42,471 nt of DNA. Origin: an uncultured Pelagibacteraceae bacterium. Lineage in GTDB: Bacteria > Pseudomonadota > Alphaproteobacteria > Pelagibacterales > Pelagibacteraceae. The stretch lies in assembly GCA_902588315.1 (NCBI GenBank), contig CACIOP010000010.1, positions 1 to 42,471 on the forward strand, in the 5' to 3' direction. The position numbers and the translations under genes are program-made. Below the pieces are notes generated by a model. The model saw only the letters and a list, made by a program, of their open reading frames with translations. It was not told where the DNA came from and ran no database searches. This document shows, piece by piece, positions 32,394-40,964 of the stretch (the stretch's first letter is position 1; the number at the start of each line of letters is the position of its first letter).

Positions 32394-33416
32394 ATGAAAA
32401 AAAAAATTATTATTACTGGAGGACTGGGATTTATTGGAAGTAATTTAATTAAGTACTTTTTAAAAAAAAATTACTTTGTAATAAATATTGATAAAATAAG
32501 TTATGCATCGAATTTTTATAATTTAAAGAAATATAAAAGTAACAAAAATTATAAATTTTTTAAATGTGATATTGGAAATAAATTAAAAATTAATAAAATT
32601 TTAAATCAATACAAACCTGTTGCAATTTTTAACTTAGCTGCTGAAACACACGTTGATAGATCTATAGATGGTCCTGAAAATTTTATTCAGAGTAATATAG
32701 TTGGTACTTTTAACTTGTTAGAAGCCTTAAAAAAATATTATAAAAAAAATAAAAAAATTAAATTTATACATATTTCTACTGATGAGGTTTATGGCGACAA
32801 GTTAAAAGGTAGATCAAAAGAAAATGATACATACAAGCCAAGCTCTCCATATGCTGCAAGCAAGGCTTCATCTGATCATTTAGTTTACTCTTATTTAAAG
32901 ACTTACAATTTACCTTTAATTATTACTAATTGCTCAAACAATTATGGTCCAAATCAACACCCTGAGAAACTAATTCCAAAATTAATTTATAATATTCTTA
33001 ATAATTTAAGTTTACCAATTTATGGAAATGGAAAAAATTCAAGAGAATGGATTTTTGTAGATGATCACTGCGAAGCATTATTTTGTGTATTTAAAAAAGG
33101 TAAAATAGGTGAGACATACAACATTGGTTCAGGAACAAATTTAAATAATATTCAAATTGCAAAACACTTAATAGAAATTGCTAAAAAAGAAATTCCTATA
33201 GGAAAAAATGTCAACATCAAATATATTAAAGATAGACCTGGTCATGATACCAGGTATGCAATCAATAGCTCTAAAATTAAAAATAAACTTTTGTGGAAGC
33301 CAAAAATTAAAATTAAAAAAGGTCTACAAAATACATTTAAATGGTACTTAAATAATAAAGAATATTTTAAAAAGATAAAAAAAAAAGATATTATAAGTAG
33401 GTTGGGAAATAAATGA
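32394..33416 (+). CDS. rfbB: dTDP-glucose 4,6-dehydratase
   Basis: RfbB (340 residues) forms dTDP-4-keto-6-deoxyglucose. The NAD motif TGGLGFIGSN is at 8-17, HISTDEVYG at 126-134, and the SDR catalytic pair is Y153 and K157 in SPYAASK. The DRSIDGPE and NNYGPNQHPEKLIPK segments are dehydratase-type. It is first of rfbB-rfbA-rfbC-rfbD, overlapping rfbA by four bases. Confidence 0.94.
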   Translation: MKKKIIITGGLGFIGSNLIKYFLKKNYFVINIDKISYASNFYNLKKYKSNKNYKFFKCDIGNKLKINKILNQYKPVAIFNLAAETHVDRSIDGPENFIQSNIVGTFNLLEALKKYYKKNKKIKFIHISTDEVYGDKLKGRSKENDTYKPSSPYAASKASSDHLVYSYLKTYNLPLIITNCSNNYGPNQHPEKLIPKLIYNILNNLSLPIYGNGKNSREWIFVDDHCEALFCVFKKGKIGETYNIGSGTNLNNIQIAKHLIEIAKKEIPIGKNVNIKYIKDRPGHDTRYAINSSKIKNKLLWKPKIKIKKGLQNTFKWYLNNKEYFKKIKKKDIISRLGNK

Positions 33417-34279
33417 TTAAAAAAGGTATAATTCTTGCTGGAGGAAAAGGTACTAGAATGAGTCCTCTAACAAAGGCAGTAAATAAACAATTGCTTCCAA
33501 TTTATGATAAACCATTAATATTCTATCCATTATCAATTTTAATGTTAGCTAAAATTAGAGATATATTGATTATTGTAAATAAAGGAGAACTTGATCAATA
33601 TAAAAAAATTATTCCTGATGGTAAAAGATTGGGAATTAAAATTACATACATAGAACAAGATAAACCAAGAGGCTTGCCAGATGCTTTTATTTTAGGTGAA
33701 AAATTCATTAAAAATCAAAATGTAGCAATGATATTGGGAGATAATTTTTTTTATGGACAATCCTTAACTAAGTTGCTTTTAAAATGTGTAAGAAATAAAA
33801 GAGGCGCAAAAGTACTTTTATATAAAGTATTGAGTCCTGAAAAATATGGTGTTGTTAAACTTAAAAATAAGAAAATAGTTTCAATAAATGAAAAACCAAG
33901 AAAATTTATTTCGAATTTAGCTATTACAGGACTATATTTTTTTGATAACAAAGTTGTTCAATACTCTAAAGAACTCAAACCATCAAAAAGAAAAGAGTTA
34001 GAAATAACAGATTTACTTAAGAAATATAAAAAAACAGGTAAATTGACATCAGAACTTATAGGAAGAGGTGGTGCATGGTTAGATACAGGTTCAATAGAGG
34101 ACTTCTATAAAACTAGTAATTTTGTATCAGCGATAGAAAATCAACAAGGTTTTAAAATTGCTTGTATTGAAGAGATTGCGCTTAATTATAATTGGATTAA
34201 TAAAAAAAAAATTTTAAATGCTATAAACTTTTATGGTAATTGTGAGTATTCAAAATATCTCAAAAAAATTATTTCATAA
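33413..34279 (+). CDS. rfbA: glucose-1-phosphate thymidylyltransferase
   Basis: RfbA (288 residues) makes dTDP-glucose from glucose-1-phosphate and dTTP. The signature LAGGKGTRMSPLTKAVNKQL is near the N-terminus, the metal-site GDNFFYG in the middle, and EKPRKFISN and LGRGGAWLDTG-like segments (IGRGGAWLDTG) near the end. Length fits the homotetrameric RmlA enzyme. It abuts rfbC with no spacing (stop TAA directly before ATG). Confidence 0.94.
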   Translation: MIKKGIILAGGKGTRMSPLTKAVNKQLLPIYDKPLIFYPLSILMLAKIRDILIIVNKGELDQYKKIIPDGKRLGIKITYIEQDKPRGLPDAFILGEKFIKNQNVAMILGDNFFYGQSLTKLLLKCVRNKRGAKVLLYKVLSPEKYGVVKLKNKKIVSINEKPRKFISNLAITGLYFFDNKVVQYSKELKPSKRKELEITDLLKKYKKTGKLTSELIGRGGAWLDTGSIEDFYKTSNFVSAIENQQGFKIACIEEIALNYNWINKKKILNAINFYGNCEYSKYLKKIIS

Positions 34280-34804
34280 ATGAAAATTAAAACTAAATTT
34301 AAGGATTTGTTTCTTTTTAAGAATGTAAAATATAGAGACACCAGAGGATACTTCAAAGAAATAATAAAAGAAAAACTAATAAAAAAAAAATTTCCATTTT
34401 TAGTAATGTCTTTTTCAAAAAAATTTGTTGTCAGAGGTCTTCATTTACAAAATAAAAATTCTCAAGGTAAATTTGTTACTGTGATAAAAGGAAAAATTTT
34501 AGATGTTGCAGTTGACTTAAGGAAAAATTCTAAAACTTATGGGAAAAATTTTAGATGTATCTTGAGTGAAGAAAACTCAAAATCTATATTTATTCCTCCA
34601 GGTTTTGCTCATGGATTTCAGGCTTTATCAAATGAAAATTATATAATTTATAGTTGCACTAAATATAGAGATAAAGAAAGCGAAGTTGCTATAAAATATA
34701 ATGATAAGAGATTAAAAATTAAATGGCCTTTAAAAAAAATAATCATTTCACAAAAAGATAAATCTGCAATCTCTTTTAGAGATTATGAGAAAAAATTTAT
34801 ATGA
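34280..34804 (+). CDS. rfbC: dTDP-4-dehydrorhamnose 3,5-epimerase
   Basis: RfbC (174 residues) is a cupin epimerase. The signatures are the DTRGYFKE start, VRGLHLQ (catalytic H55), DLRKNSKTYGK at 79-89, and the late IPPGFAHGFQALS. Y in YSCTKY is in the position of the family catalytic tyrosine. Its stop overlaps the rfbD start as ATGA. Residues and length are normal for the family. Confidence 0.92.
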   Translation: MKIKTKFKDLFLFKNVKYRDTRGYFKEIIKEKLIKKKFPFLVMSFSKKFVVRGLHLQNKNSQGKFVTVIKGKILDVAVDLRKNSKTYGKNFRCILSEENSKSIFIPPGFAHGFQALSNENYIIYSCTKYRDKESEVAIKYNDKRLKIKWPLKKIIISQKDKSAISFRDYEKKFI

Positions 34805-35511
34805 AAAGAAAAATTCTTGTTACTGGTGGAGAAGGAAGATTTGCAAAAATATTGAAAAAGCAAAATAAAAAATTAAATTTAGTTTTTGCTAGTAAAAAAG
34901 ATTGTAATATTTTAAATTTCAAATCTATTGATAAAATAATTAAAAAAGTAAAACCTAACATTATTTTACATTGTGCTGGTCTATCTAGACCAATGAAGGT
35001 TCATGAGACAAATATCCAAAAAAGTATAGATTTAAATATTATAGGGACTGCCAATATTACAAAAATTTGTAAATCTAATAATATAAAATTAATATATTTT
35101 TCAACAGGATATGTTTATGAGGGTAAAAAAGGAAATTACAAAGAGACCGACTCTTTAAAACCAATAAACAATTATGGACTATCCAAATTAGGAGGGGAAT
35201 GTTCAGTTTCTATGTATAAAAATTCACTAATTTTAAGAATTACTATGACTGAAAAACCTTTTGCTCATAAAAAAGCATTTTATAATTTAAAATCGAATTT
35301 TATGTATCATGAAGATTTGGTTGATATTTTACCTAAAATTTTAAATCAAACTGGTATTATGAACATTGGTGGAAAAGCTCGCTCTGTTTATTCATTTGCT
35401 AAATTGTCAAATAAAAAAGTTAAAAAGATAAAAGCTAATAAAAAAGATAAGCTACCATTAAATCAAACTATGGATTTAACTAAATTGAATAAAATCATAG
35501 GAAAAAATTAA
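34801..35511 (+). CDS. dTDP-4-dehydrorhamnose reductase-like SDR, short
   Basis: This 236-residue NAD(P)-dependent protein completes the rfb operon and probably is the final reductase giving dTDP-L-rhamnose. It has an N-terminal glycine motif VTGGEGRFA, then HCAGLSRPMKV, FSTGYVYEG and YGLSKLGGE (catalytic Y and K). RfbD is usually near 290 residues; this copy lacks a normal-length C-terminal substrate domain and ends LNKIIGKN. It may be a divergent or minimal form, or it may have another 4-keto sugar as substrate. The start is ATG 34801, overlapping rfbC. Confidence 0.75.
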   Translation: MKRKILVTGGEGRFAKILKKQNKKLNLVFASKKDCNILNFKSIDKIIKKVKPNIILHCAGLSRPMKVHETNIQKSIDLNIIGTANITKICKSNNIKLIYFSTGYVYEGKKGNYKETDSLKPINNYGLSKLGGECSVSMYKNSLILRITMTEKPFAHKKAFYNLKSNFMYHEDLVDILPKILNQTGIMNIGGKARSVYSFAKLSNKKVKKIKANKKDKLPLNQTMDLTKLNKIIGKN

Positions 35512-35564
35512 TATAAAAGACTTATCCACAGGCTATATATTAATTTGAAAATAATTATTATCAT

Positions 35565-35570
35565 TATAAT
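35565..35570 (+). promoter_or_regulatory. candidate -10 element of guaC (possibly leaderless)
   Basis: TATAAT ends 10 bases before the guaC ATG, which would place the transcription start 3 or 4 bases before it and leave no room for a Shine-Dalgarno. A TTGAAA at 35545-35550 is only 14 bases upstream, too close for a standard -35. Another start further upstream remains possible. Confidence 0.3.
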
Positions 35571-35580
35571 TTAAACAAAG

Positions 35581-36615
35581 ATGAGAATTGAAGAAGAACT
35601 AAAGCTAGATTATTCAGACGTTTTATTTAGGCCTAAAAGAAGTACATTAAAAAGCCGTAAAGATGTAAATCTTTTAAGAACATACAGATTTAAATATAGT
35701 AAAAATGAATGGTCAGGTATTCCAATAATGGCAGCAAACATGGATGGAGTTGGAGAGCTAAGTGTTGCTGAAAAATTAAATGAATATGGAATGATCACAT
35801 CCTTAACTAAACAACATGATGTTAAAAAAATTAAGCAAAATAAAAATATTAAAAAAATTTACCCCAATATTGCACTCAGTGTTGGCATTAAAAAAGAAGA
35901 TTTTCAAAATTTAGATAAGGTATTAAAGGAATTTAATTTTTTTAAATTTATTTGTATTGATGTTGCTAATGGATATACAGAACATTTTACTAATTTTATT
36001 AAATCTGTAAGAGATAAGTATCCTACAAAAACAATCATTGCTGGAAATGTAGTAACAGCAGACATGACGCAAGAATTAGTTTTAAGTGGAGCAGATATTG
36101 TTAAAGTTGGAATTGGACCTGGAAGTGTTTGTACAACAAGAATTCAAACTGGAGTTGGTTATCCTCAATTAAGTGCAGTAATTGAATGTGCAGATGCAGC
36201 ACATGGACTTGGAGCACATGTAATTGCAGATGGTGGATGCACATGTCCTGGTGATGTTGCTAAAGGTTTTGGAGGTGGTGCAGATTTTGTAATGCTTGGG
36301 GGTATGCTTGCAGGACATGATGAAGGAAATGGTAAAATTGTAAAAGTTAATGGGGAAAAATATATAGAATTCTATGGATCTAGTTCTGAAGTAGCAAATA
36401 AAAAACATTATGGCGGATTATCAGATTATCGAAGTAGCGAGGGAAGGAAAGTAAGAGTAAAATATAGAGGAAAAATAAACGATACAATTTTAAATATTCT
36501 TGGTGGTGTAAGAAGTAGTTGTACTTATGTTGGTGCACCCTCACTTAAACAATTAAGTAAATGCACAACATTTGTAAGAGTATCTAACCAGTTTAATGAT
36601 AGTTTAATTAAATAA
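35581..36615 (+). CDS. guaC: GMP reductase
   Basis: GuaC (344 residues) converts GMP to IMP and NH3 with NADPH, part of purine interconversion. The IMPDH/GMPR fold starts KLDYSDVLFRPKRSTLKSR and continues with AANMDGVGE. Catalytic C184 is in GPGSVCTTRIQTGVGYPQ, and the late GGLSDYRSSEGR is a GMP reductase feature. Length and absence of a CBS pair distinguish it from IMP dehydrogenase. A single base separates its stop from that of the convergent phosphoribosyltransferase gene. Confidence 0.92.
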   Translation: MRIEEELKLDYSDVLFRPKRSTLKSRKDVNLLRTYRFKYSKNEWSGIPIMAANMDGVGELSVAEKLNEYGMITSLTKQHDVKKIKQNKNIKKIYPNIALSVGIKKEDFQNLDKVLKEFNFFKFICIDVANGYTEHFTNFIKSVRDKYPTKTIIAGNVVTADMTQELVLSGADIVKVGIGPGSVCTTRIQTGVGYPQLSAVIECADAAHGLGAHVIADGGCTCPGDVAKGFGGGADFVMLGGMLAGHDEGNGKIVKVNGEKYIEFYGSSSEVANKKHYGGLSDYRSSEGRKVRVKYRGKINDTILNILGGVRSSCTYVGAPSLKQLSKCTTFVRVSNQFNDSLIK

Positions 36616-36616
36616 T

Positions 36617-37135
36617 TTATTTTTTAAACTTAAAATCTTTTATATTTGTAGTTTCATATTTCTCAAAAGGCATATGTATCCAAGGAGAATCTTTTAAATA
36701 ATCTACAGAATAATCAGGTTTATATTTTGAAGTTGATTTATGCCAGATAACTGCAGTTTTAATTTTTTCGTCTAAATAAAATCCATAAAAATGTTCTAAC
36801 CATTTTACACTTTTTATTAAAGTTTTTCCAGAATCTGCTAAATCGTCAACTAATAAAACATGTGAACCTAAGTTTGGAGTAGTTTTTGCTAAATCTCTTG
36901 AAAAAGTAAACTGTCCTTGTTGGTTTTTAATATCATCACTATCACCATGATAAGACTCAACAGATAATATGGCTAATGGGACATTGAAAAGTCTACTAAA
37001 AATATCTCCAACTCTTAATCCACCTTTTGCAATACAAATAATTTGATTAAATTTTAAATTATCTTCATAAACCTTTTTGGCTAATTGCTCTATTTTTTTA
37101 TGATAATCTTCCCAACTAATATATATATCTTTCAT
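36617..37135 (-). CDS. purine (Gpt-like) phosphoribosyltransferase
   Basis: This 172-residue type I phosphoribosyltransferase has the PRPP motif VLLVDDLADSGKTL (residues 93-106) and the opening DIYISWEDYHKKI, both Gpt-like (xanthine-guanine or hypoxanthine). Base specificity is not fixed by sequence. I take ATG 37135, not the longer frame to 37168, because the extension would run into the tRNA. The start lies 6 bases past the tRNA CCA. It converges with guaC, linking two purine salvage genes. Confidence 0.85.
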   Translation of the reverse strand: MKDIYISWEDYHKKIEQLAKKVYEDNLKFNQIICIAKGGLRVGDIFSRLFNVPLAILSVESYHGDSDDIKNQQGQFTFSRDLAKTTPNLGSHVLLVDDLADSGKTLIKSVKWLEHFYGFYLDEKIKTAVIWHKSTSKYKPDYSVDYLKDSPWIHMPFEKYETTNIKDFKFKK

Positions 37136-37141
37136 AATTTC

Positions 37142-37218
37142 TGGTAGCGGGAAGTGGGATCGAACCACTGACCTCGGGCTTATGAGTCCCGCGCTCTAAC
37201 CAACTGAGCTACCCCGCC
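37142..37218 (-). tRNA. tRNA-Met (CAU), probably elongator
   Basis: A 77-base cloverleaf is encoded on the minus strand, with CCA included. The acceptor GGCGGGG pairs with TCCCGCT (G-U at both ends); D-arm GCTC/GAGC; anticodon arm CGGGA-CTCATAA-GCCCG with anticodon CAT; T-arm AGTGG-TTCGATC-CCACT. Pair 31-39 in the anticodon stem is A-G, a mismatch next to the loop. The 1-72 pair is G-U, unlike the unpaired C1-A72 of initiator tRNA, so elongator Met is favoured. A lysidine-type tRNA-Ile2 is not fully excluded. Confidence 0.9.
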
Positions 37219-37287
37219 TTAATTGATAAATGTTTTATAATACAAATCTTTATTGTTTCAATAAGCTTTTTTAAATCAAATTCTAAA

Positions 37288-37497
37288 CTAAATTATAAAA
37301 TAAATGGCTAACGAACTAACTAAACCGGCTAAAATAATGGAAAAAACAATTTTTTTTTTTAATGTTCTTTTTTGATCTGATCGAACTCTATTGAGTAAAA
37401 CATTTATATCAGTAGTTTTAATCTTACCTACTCCTAAATTTTTGTTTGTAGCAATATCATTACTCAATAATGATATATCTTGATCATTTTTTTTCAC
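37288..37497 (-). CDS. small tail-anchored membrane protein, unknown
   Basis: This 69-residue protein has a charged N-terminal half (with LSNDIATNKNLG and NVLLNRVRSDQKRTLKKK) and one C-terminal hydrophobic segment (residues 50-69, VFSIILAGLVSSLAIYFII). It starts at GTG 37497. I do not recognise a family. The clean tail-anchor pattern, position between two real genes and same strand as its neighbours support it, but it is short. It might act in the membrane with its soluble part in the cytoplasm. Confidence 0.55.
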   Translation of the reverse strand: MKKNDQDISLLSNDIATNKNLGVGKIKTTDINVLLNRVRSDQKRTLKKKIVFSIILAGLVSSLAIYFII

Positions 37498-37545
37498 AAC
37501 TTATTTAATCAGCTAATGAGCTTAAATACAATGATTTAAAACAAA

Positions 37546-39990
37546 CTATATTTTTTTAAAATCTTTTGTATTTAGTGGATTTGAAATAATTTTGATTGGA
37601 TATTTGACCTTCTCAACTTCTATAAACAAATTTTTATCTTTGAGTGTATCTATTGTGCTTCCTGAATTAACATAGCCAAATGATAAATTTTTATTAAAGC
37701 AGAATGAATAATTTCCTGAGGTTGTTCTTCCAATGATTTTATCATCTAAATAAATAGGTTCTTCATTTAATAATAAAGGTTCACCGGGCTTACTATCTTT
37801 TAATGTAAACATCATCATTTTTTTTTTCAAAGGTTTATCTTTGATTTTTAGTAGGGCATCTTTACCTATAAAATTGACATTTTTTTTAAAGCTTATTGTA
37901 AATTGTAAACCTGCTTGGTACTGATTTTCTTCTGGTGAAATATCATGACCCCAATGTAAAAAACCACTTTCCATTCTCATTATATCCATTGCATGCATAC
38001 CACAATGAGACAAGTCAAAATTTTTACCTTCATTAATTAAAATTTTGTATAAATCCACAGCATCATCTTTATTTACATATAATTCAAAACCAAGTTCACC
38101 TACATAAGATATTCTTTGTGCCCAAACTTTAATATCCTGTATATTTATATTTTTGCCTGTACCGAATTTAAAGTTTTCAGAAGTAAAGTCATCACTACTT
38201 ATCTTTTGGATCATATTTCTGCTTTTAGGACCAAATAAACCGAGACAACAAATCTCTTCTGTAACATCAGAAAATTTAACATCCTCAGATAGATATTTTA
38301 AAATATGAAATTTATCTCTTTCTCTAGTTGCTGCTGAACTAACTACTCTAAAATGATTTTTATCAATACAGACAACTGTTAAATCTGTTTCTATACCACC
38401 ATCCTCATTTAGCATATGTGTATAGATAGATTTACCAATTTCATTTTTAATATTAGCTGTGCAAATTTTTTGTAAATTACTATGAGTTTTTTCACCTTTT
38501 AAATCAAACTTTGAAAATGTTGAAAAATCAAAAAGCCCAACATTTTTTCTAGCATTTATTGTTTCATATTTTGCAGACGGGTACCAATTTTGATAATTAA
38601 AACTATAATTATACTTTGGTTCTTTGCCATTTAATGAGTACCACATAGGTCTTTCAAAACCACCAGCAACTCCAAAACATGCACCTGCTTTTTTTAATTC
38701 TTCATGATAAGGTAATAATTTTTCATTTCTTGAAGTTTCGTGTTGTTTATAGGGCCAATGCATGGCGTATAAATCCCCTAAAGTCTCTGTAACTCTCTCC
38801 AAAATAAATTTTTTAGATGAATTAAATTTTTGAAATCTCTTTATATCTAAAGAAAATAAATCTTCATATGTATGACCGTTAATCATCCATTCTGCAGTTA
38901 CTCTTCCTGCTCCTCCAGAACTTGCTATACCAATACTATTGAAACCACAACACGTATAAAGGTTTTTTACTTCTGGTGTTTCTCCTAGTAAATACTGTGT
39001 ATCAGGTGTGAATGACTCAGGACCTGAAAAAAACTTTCTTATACCAGCATTTTCTAACATTGGAAGTCTATGAAAAGATTTTTCAAGGTAAGGTTCAAAA
39101 TGATCAAAATCATCAGGAAATTCTCCAAATGAAAAATCATCAGGAACTCTGCCGCTATCTTTAAAAGCAGGTTTTGCATTTGGCTCAAAAATACCAACTA
39201 ACATTTTTCCAGCATCCTCTTTTAGATAAAGACAAGCATTGTAATCCCTCAAAACAGGTAAATCTTTTGGAAGATCTTTCATTGGCTCCGTAATCACATA
39301 GAAGTGTTCGTTAGGATATAGCGGAATACTAACACCAATATCCTCTCCAATTTGTCTAGACCACATTCCTGTGGCTAAGACTGCATATTCGCAATTAATT
39401 TTTCCTTGGGAAGTTTCAACACCACATATTCTTTTATTTTTTACTAAAATTTTTTTTACTGGTGACTTCTCAAATATTTGAACACCTAGCATTTTAGCAG
39501 CTTTAGCCAATACATTTGTAACTCCAACCGGATCAGCCTGACCGTCTTTTGGGATATAAACACCACCTATTAGATCCTCATTTTTTAATACTGGATATAA
39601 TTCTTTTATTCTTTGTTTATTTAAAACCTCAACTTCAACATTAGATAGTTGTGCTGTTGTGGCTTGCCTTAACAACTCCTGCATCCTATCTTTTGAAGAT
39701 GCAACTGTTATTGCTCCATTTTGTTTAAGACCAGTAGATAATCCTGTTGTTTTTTCTAATTCTTTATAAAGATCTAAAGAATATTTTCTTAATTTAGTAA
39801 TTGTAGAAGTTGCTCCTAATTGACCTATTAATCCTGCTGCATGCCAAGTTGTACCAGATGTTAATTGATCTCTTTCTAATAAAACTACATCTTTCCAACC
39901 GAATTTAGCTAGATGATAAGCGCAAGAGGTGCCAGCAACTCCTCCACCAATTACAATAACTTTTGCAGAAGATGGTATATTTTTTGACAT
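37546..39990 (-). CDS. dimethylglycine / sarcosine dehydrogenase-like FAD-GcvT protein
   Basis: This 814-residue protein joins an FAD oxidase domain (about 9-370, with VIVIGGGVAGTSCAYHL) to a C-terminal GcvT-like folate domain (about 430-800). The H50 in SGTTWHAAG is where this family links FAD covalently. It should oxidise N-methyl amines such as dimethylglycine or sarcosine and pass the one-carbon unit to tetrahydrofolate; which substrate is preferred cannot be read. No glycine betaine gene is beside it. The start overlaps the epimerase pseudogene stop (TAATG), and no strong Shine-Dalgarno is seen. Confidence 0.87.
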   Translation of the reverse strand: MSKNIPSSAKVIVIGGGVAGTSCAYHLAKFGWKDVVLLERDQLTSGTTWHAAGLIGQLGATSTITKLRKYSLDLYKELEKTTGLSTGLKQNGAITVASSKDRMQELLRQATTAQLSNVEVEVLNKQRIKELYPVLKNEDLIGGVYIPKDGQADPVGVTNVLAKAAKMLGVQIFEKSPVKKILVKNKRICGVETSQGKINCEYAVLATGMWSRQIGEDIGVSIPLYPNEHFYVITEPMKDLPKDLPVLRDYNACLYLKEDAGKMLVGIFEPNAKPAFKDSGRVPDDFSFGEFPDDFDHFEPYLEKSFHRLPMLENAGIRKFFSGPESFTPDTQYLLGETPEVKNLYTCCGFNSIGIASSGGAGRVTAEWMINGHTYEDLFSLDIKRFQKFNSSKKFILERVTETLGDLYAMHWPYKQHETSRNEKLLPYHEELKKAGACFGVAGGFERPMWYSLNGKEPKYNYSFNYQNWYPSAKYETINARKNVGLFDFSTFSKFDLKGEKTHSNLQKICTANIKNEIGKSIYTHMLNEDGGIETDLTVVCIDKNHFRVVSSAATRERDKFHILKYLSEDVKFSDVTEEICCLGLFGPKSRNMIQKISSDDFTSENFKFGTGKNINIQDIKVWAQRISYVGELGFELYVNKDDAVDLYKILINEGKNFDLSHCGMHAMDIMRMESGFLHWGHDISPEENQYQAGLQFTISFKKNVNFIGKDALLKIKDKPLKKKMMMFTLKDSKPGEPLLLNEEPIYLDDKIIGRTTSGNYSFCFNKNLSFGYVNSGSTIDTLKDKNLFIEVEKVKYPIKIISNPLNTKDFKKI

Positions 39991-40964
39991 TACATTTTAT
40001 TTTTAGTCGACAATTCATGCTTAATCATATTTTTTAAAGAATCATCCAAATTTTTGGTAATTTTCCATTTAGGGAAATCTTTTTTAAATTTTGAATTATC
40101 AGTAATCCACCAAATATGATCTCCAACTCTATTTGTCTTTAAAATTTTATAATCACATTTAATATTACTAAAATTTTCAATTTTTTGGATTGCTTCCAGT
40201 ATTGAACAACTATTTTCTCTTCCTCCACCTAAATTGTAAACGTTTGCTCCTTTTTTTGGTTTTTTTATAAAATTATCAAAAGCTGTTACTACATCGAAAC
40301 TGTGTATATTGTCTCTAACCTGCTTACCTTTATAACCAATAATAGAATATTTTTTTTTATTTATTATTGTTTTAATCAAAAAAGATAAAAAACCATGCAA
40401 TTGAGTACCAGAATGGTTTTCGCCAGTAAGACAACCTCCTCTAAAGCAAGCTGTGTACATATTAAAATATCTACCATATTCTTGTACTAAAAGATCAGCA
40501 GAAGTTTTAGATACACCAAACAAAGAATGTGTACTATGATCTATAGTCATTTTTTCATTAATTCCTTTTTTGAAATACAAATGATTTTTTTTTATCTCAT
40601 ATCTATTTTTTTTTTCTTCTAATGGTAAAAAGTTAGGTGTATCACCATATACCTTATTGGTAGAAGTAAATATAAAAGGAACGTTTGGACAAAATATTCT
40701 GGCTGCCTCTAAAAGATTTAATGTAGCATTAGCATTTACGTTAAAATCAGTAATAGGCTCTTTGGCAGCCCAATCATGGGAAGGTTGTGCAGCTGTATGT
40801 ATTATTGAGGTAATTTTAAATTTATATTTTTTAAATAAATCAAATATTTTTTTTTTATTTCTTAAATCAATATTGTAGTGGAAATAATTTTTATTTTTAA
40901 TTAATTTTTTTTCTTTCCATTTATTTTAGTCTAAAGAGGCTTTAAGATTTAAATTAAAATATTT
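39990..40964 (-). pseudogene. decayed CDP-paratose 2-epimerase-like gene (5' part lost)
   Basis: The frame from 40925 to 39990 encodes a long stretch of an NAD-dependent epimerase: HTAAQPSHDWAAKEP, FTSTNKVYGDTPN, HSLFGVSKTSADLL, FRGGCLTGENHSGTQLHGF, YKGKQVRDNIHS, and RVGDHIWWITD, all as in the CDP-paratose 2-epimerase-like family. Upstream the match seems to continue through two in-frame TAA stops (40928-40926 and 40967-40965), with KYF and NKW preserved between and after. The N-terminal Rossmann start with TGxxGxxG is missing; the aminotransferase begins at 40981, so no room remains for it. A 196-residue frame from a TTG at 40580 is only the tail of this gene. It is therefore broken, although its stop still overlaps the following gene's ATG. 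Confidence 0.82.

Noticed and set aside
35522..35530. Perfect DnaA box TTATCCACA upstream of guaC
   Set aside because: It is a single copy with no cluster of boxes or other origin feature. One match of this AT-rich 9-mer in 42 kb is expected about half the time by chance.
37136..37168. Longer phosphoribosyltransferase frame starting at 37168
   Set aside because: The extension is the 3' part of the tRNA-Met gene read in frame, so ATG 37135 is the real start.
39991..40060. Possible glycine or SAM riboswitch before the GcvT-fused dehydrogenase
   Set aside because: The upstream sequence is coding remnant of the epimerase, and I see no conserved riboswitch core.
39990..40580. A stand-alone 196-residue epimerase gene starting at TTG 40580
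   Set aside because: The frame is open and clearly homologous upstream to 40925, so 40580 is an internal codon of a longer broken gene.
40657..40878. 73-residue plus-strand open frame between the epimerase remnant and the aminotransferase
   Set aside because: It is the antisense of conserved epimerase motifs such as QPSHDWAA and STNKVYG.
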